Assembly: GCF_019222765.1 (NCBI RefSeq)
Contig: NZ_CP078145.1
Location: 7,998,001-8,062,000, forward strand
From: Nocardia iowensis
GTDB taxonomy: Bacteria; Actinomycetota; Actinomycetes; Mycobacteriales; Mycobacteriaceae
Length of the DNA: 64,000 nt
Reading direction: 5' to 3'
The position numbers were made by a program, and so were the translations under genes. This document shows positions 25,188 to 64,000 of this stretch, piece after piece (position 1 is the stretch's first letter; each line of letters opens with the position of its first letter). A model generated the notes under the pieces. That model searched no databases. It saw nothing but the letters and a program-made list of their open reading frames with translations, and was not told the DNA's origin.

Positions 25188-25802
25188 TCACTCGATCGCC
25201 AAGCCGCGCAGCACGATCCCGAGGCCGCCGCGGAACTCGTCGTCGACCGACATCTCTCGTGCTTGCGCCGCGGTCTGGGTCAGCATGGGATACGTGTCGG
25301 GCGAGAGTCGGGCGATGGCCGCGGTCTCGGGCGCGGTGATCGACGCGTAGTGCTCGTTCTGCAAGAACCCGAGCAGGAAGGCGACCAACGTGCGCTGGGC
25401 GATCACCCGATCCGGCCCGGCGAAGCCGCCTTCGGTGAGTACCGACAACATGGCTTCCATCCAGCGCAGGGTGGCCGTCGAGGACTTCCGGTGCCGAGGC
25501 ACCAGCGGGACCGTAGCCGGGTGGGCGGAGATGGCGGCCCGCATCCGTTCGAGCAGCAGGCTCAGCCGGTCCCGAACATCGGCCTCCGCTGGAGTCGACA
25601 CGTCGAGCCCGACCAGCACCTCATCGACGACCAGGACCTCCAATTCCGCCCGGTCGGAGACGTAGCGGTACAGCGCCATCGTGGCCATCCGCAGTTCCTT
25701 CGCTACGGCCCGCATGGTCAGCGCGGACAACCCGTCGCGGTCGATCACCGCGAGCGCGGCGGCACCGAGATCGGATTTCGTCAGCGAACGAGGACGTGGC
25801 AT
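25188..25802 (-). CDS. TetR family regulator
   Basis: 204 residues. Helix-turn-helix: KSDLGAAALAVIDRDGLSAL, TMRAVAKELRMATMALYRYV, DRAELEVLVVDEV. The C-terminal domain (RDRLSLLLERMRAAISAHPA) is of the TetR_C type. Divergent from the tautomerase-YHS gene, with a perfect 10+10 palindrome between them that is probably its operator. It has its own leaderless-type -10 box 8 nt before the start. Confidence 0.9.
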   Translation of the reverse strand: MPRPRSLTKSDLGAAALAVIDRDGLSALTMRAVAKELRMATMALYRYVSDRAELEVLVVDEVLVGLDVSTPAEADVRDRLSLLLERMRAAISAHPATVPLVPRHRKSSTATLRWMEAMLSVLTEGGFAGPDRVIAQRTLVAFLLGFLQNEHYASITAPETAAIARLSPDTYPMLTQTAAQAREMSVDDEFRGGLGIVLRGLAIE

Positions 25803-25822
25803 GGCTTGACAGCGTACAAGCC
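25803..25822. promoter_or_regulatory. Inverted repeat GGCTTG/CAAGCC next to the TetR start
   Basis: Perfect 6-bp arms 8 nt apart, directly before the TetR start codon; together with the palindrome at 25838 it may be a second, weaker operator. Confidence 0.35.
25811..25816 (-). promoter_or_regulatory. Candidate -10 box (leaderless) for the TetR gene
   Basis: Minus-strand TACGCT lies 8 nt before ATG 25802, without a ribosome binding site. It lies within the inverted repeat 25803-25822. Confidence 0.35.
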
Positions 25823-25837
25823 ACCCGCATACTGGAC

Positions 25838-25860
25838 GTAGGCGTACAAGGTACGCCTAC
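25838..25860. promoter_or_regulatory. Perfect 23-bp palindrome, TetR operator
   Basis: Arms GTAGGCGTAC and GTACGCCTAC surround AAG. Size and symmetry are those of a TetR dimer-pair operator, and it lies between the divergent TetR and tautomerase-YHS genes. A related word, GCGTACAAG, recurs at 25812. Confidence 0.7.
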
Positions 25861-25926
25861 GAAAGGCAACCCCTGATTCTGCTGATCGTCACCCTCACCT
25901 TGCCGCCAACGAAAAGAGACACAACC

Positions 25927-26547
25927 ATGATGACCGTCGAGCTGTTCATCTCCGACGAGACGATGAGCGCCGAACAGCAGCGCGAATTGGCCGAGCGCCT
26001 GCTCCGCGAGTTGACCACCGAGCCGGGAGCGCCGGACGCGGTGATGGACAAGGTCAGGGAGCTGACGCACGTTCTGGTGCGCAGGCCGGAGGTCTGGGCC
26101 ACCGGCGGGCCGAGCACGGTGGCCGCACCGCGCTACCTGGTGCGCGTCACCGTGCCGAGCGCGTGGAGCAACAACATCGAATTCGGCGACCACATCATCC
26201 CGCTGATCACCCGGACCATCGCCGCCACCGAAAGCGACTCGGAACGCCTAACCCGTGAACCGCACTGCGTGGTACAGATCATCGGCCTGCGCGAAAACTG
26301 CGCAGGCACCCTCGGCCGGAAAACCACCATCACCGAAATCACCAAGCTGATGACCCAGGACTACCGCGACTCCGCCACCGCAGCCGAAGCTCCCGAGGGC
26401 CACGCCATCGACCCGGTCTGCGGAATGACGGTCGACCTGGCCACCGCCGACATCACCCTCAGCCACAATGGCATCGACTACACCTTCTGCGCCCCGGTGT
26501 GCCGCAAGATATTCGCCGAAGAACATTCGCTGGACATCGTGCACTGA
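25927..26547 (+). CDS. Tautomerase-like domain fused to a YHS metal-binding domain
   Basis: 206 residues from ATG 25927 (ATG 25930 also possible), GAAAAGAGA upstream. Residues 1-145 look like a tandem tautomerase/MIF fold (MTVELFISDETMSAEQQREL, later YLVRVTVPSAWSNNIEFGDH). The catalytic N-terminal proline of 4-oxalocrotonate tautomerases is not at position 2. Residues about 160-206 are a YHS domain: DPVCGMTVDLATADI, YTFCAPVCRKIFAEEH, with cysteines suited to metal binding. YHS domains are usually attached to metal ATPases or monooxygenases, so this fusion is unusual. It faces a TetR regulator and converges on the NRPS 3' end. Confidence 0.75.
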   Translation: MMTVELFISDETMSAEQQRELAERLLRELTTEPGAPDAVMDKVRELTHVLVRRPEVWATGGPSTVAAPRYLVRVTVPSAWSNNIEFGDHIIPLITRTIAATESDSERLTREPHCVVQIIGLRENCAGTLGRKTTITEITKLMTQDYRDSATAAEAPEGHAIDPVCGMTVDLATADITLSHNGIDYTFCAPVCRKIFAEEHSLDIVH

Positions 26548-26576
26548 CCGCGCCGCCCACCGGCTCTGGCAGAAAA

Positions 26577-26613
26577 CGCCGGTGAAGAGCACCGACTGTG
26601 CTCTTCACCGGCG
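26577..26613. terminator. Perfect 16-bp hairpin terminator of the NRPS (bidirectional)
   Basis: Left arm 26577-26592 and right arm 26598-26613 are perfectly complementary around a CGACT loop. On the minus strand the hairpin begins 19 nt after the NRPS stop and is followed by TTTTCT; on the plus strand it begins 29 nt after the tautomerase-YHS stop. The strongest terminator in the window. Confidence 0.9.
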
Positions 26614-26632
26614 ATTCGCTTTGTGCGGGTAG

Positions 26633-64000
<37,368 letters not shown>

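Noticed and set aside
26548..26632. Frameshifted continuation of the terminal A domain
   Set aside because: Only 85 bases lie between the NRPS stop and the convergent gene, and they hold a terminator; no frame continues A5-A10 or a carrier domain.

Overview
High-GC actinobacterial chromosome segment, most likely a Nocardia or close relative in the Mycobacteriales. The signs are GC-ending codons throughout, the thyA-folA pair, cobF, a DyP-encapsulin pair, many divergent TetR/MarR regulators, several apparently leaderless promoters (TANNNT 6-8 nt before the start codon) and an enormous NRPS gene. I see no tRNA, rRNA, IS element or CRISPR array.

Positions 1-11500 look like ordinary chromosome: the tail of a MocR-like regulator, a DUF2630 protein, a class I flavoprotein disulfide oxidoreductase, a type B carboxylesterase, an Fpg/Nei DNA glycosylase, cobF, thyA-folA (GTGA overlap), a small cupin, a DyP peroxidase with a C-terminal cargo tag coupled to its encapsulin shell gene, a membrane protein, a double TerD-domain protein and a TetR regulator.

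Positions 11600-16700 form a tight operon: an APC permease, two urea-carboxylase-associated proteins (DUF1989) and a 690-residue carboxyltransferase-only relative of urea carboxylase. No biotin carboxylase, biotin carrier or allophanate hydrolase is encoded beside it.

Positions 16700-26550 hold regulator-enzyme pairs arranged divergently around short palindromic control regions: epoxide hydrolase/WYL regulator, MDR oxidoreductase/TetR with twin operators, MarR/SGNH hydrolase, TetR/asparagine synthetase, and TetR/tautomerase-YHS fusion. Convergent neighbours are often separated by hairpins.

Positions 26633-64000 are one reading frame on the minus strand: a nonribosomal peptide synthetase of at least 12455 residues whose N-terminus lies outside the window. 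It has ten complete modules. Eight are C-A-T (the C domain of module 1 follows the end of another carrier domain cut by the window edge) and two are C-A-T-E. A further C domain follows, then a dead, truncated A domain at the C-terminus. Specificity codes read by eye give Ser-Ser-Thr-(D)X-Ser-X-Ser-Y-Y-(D)Z, where Y-Y are two modules with the same unassigned code. There is no final carrier, thioesterase or reductase, and a perfect 16-bp hairpin terminator follows 19 nt after the stop codon. The release mechanism is therefore unexplained. I do not recognise the product. This assembly line, and especially its abnormal end, is the most notable system in the window.
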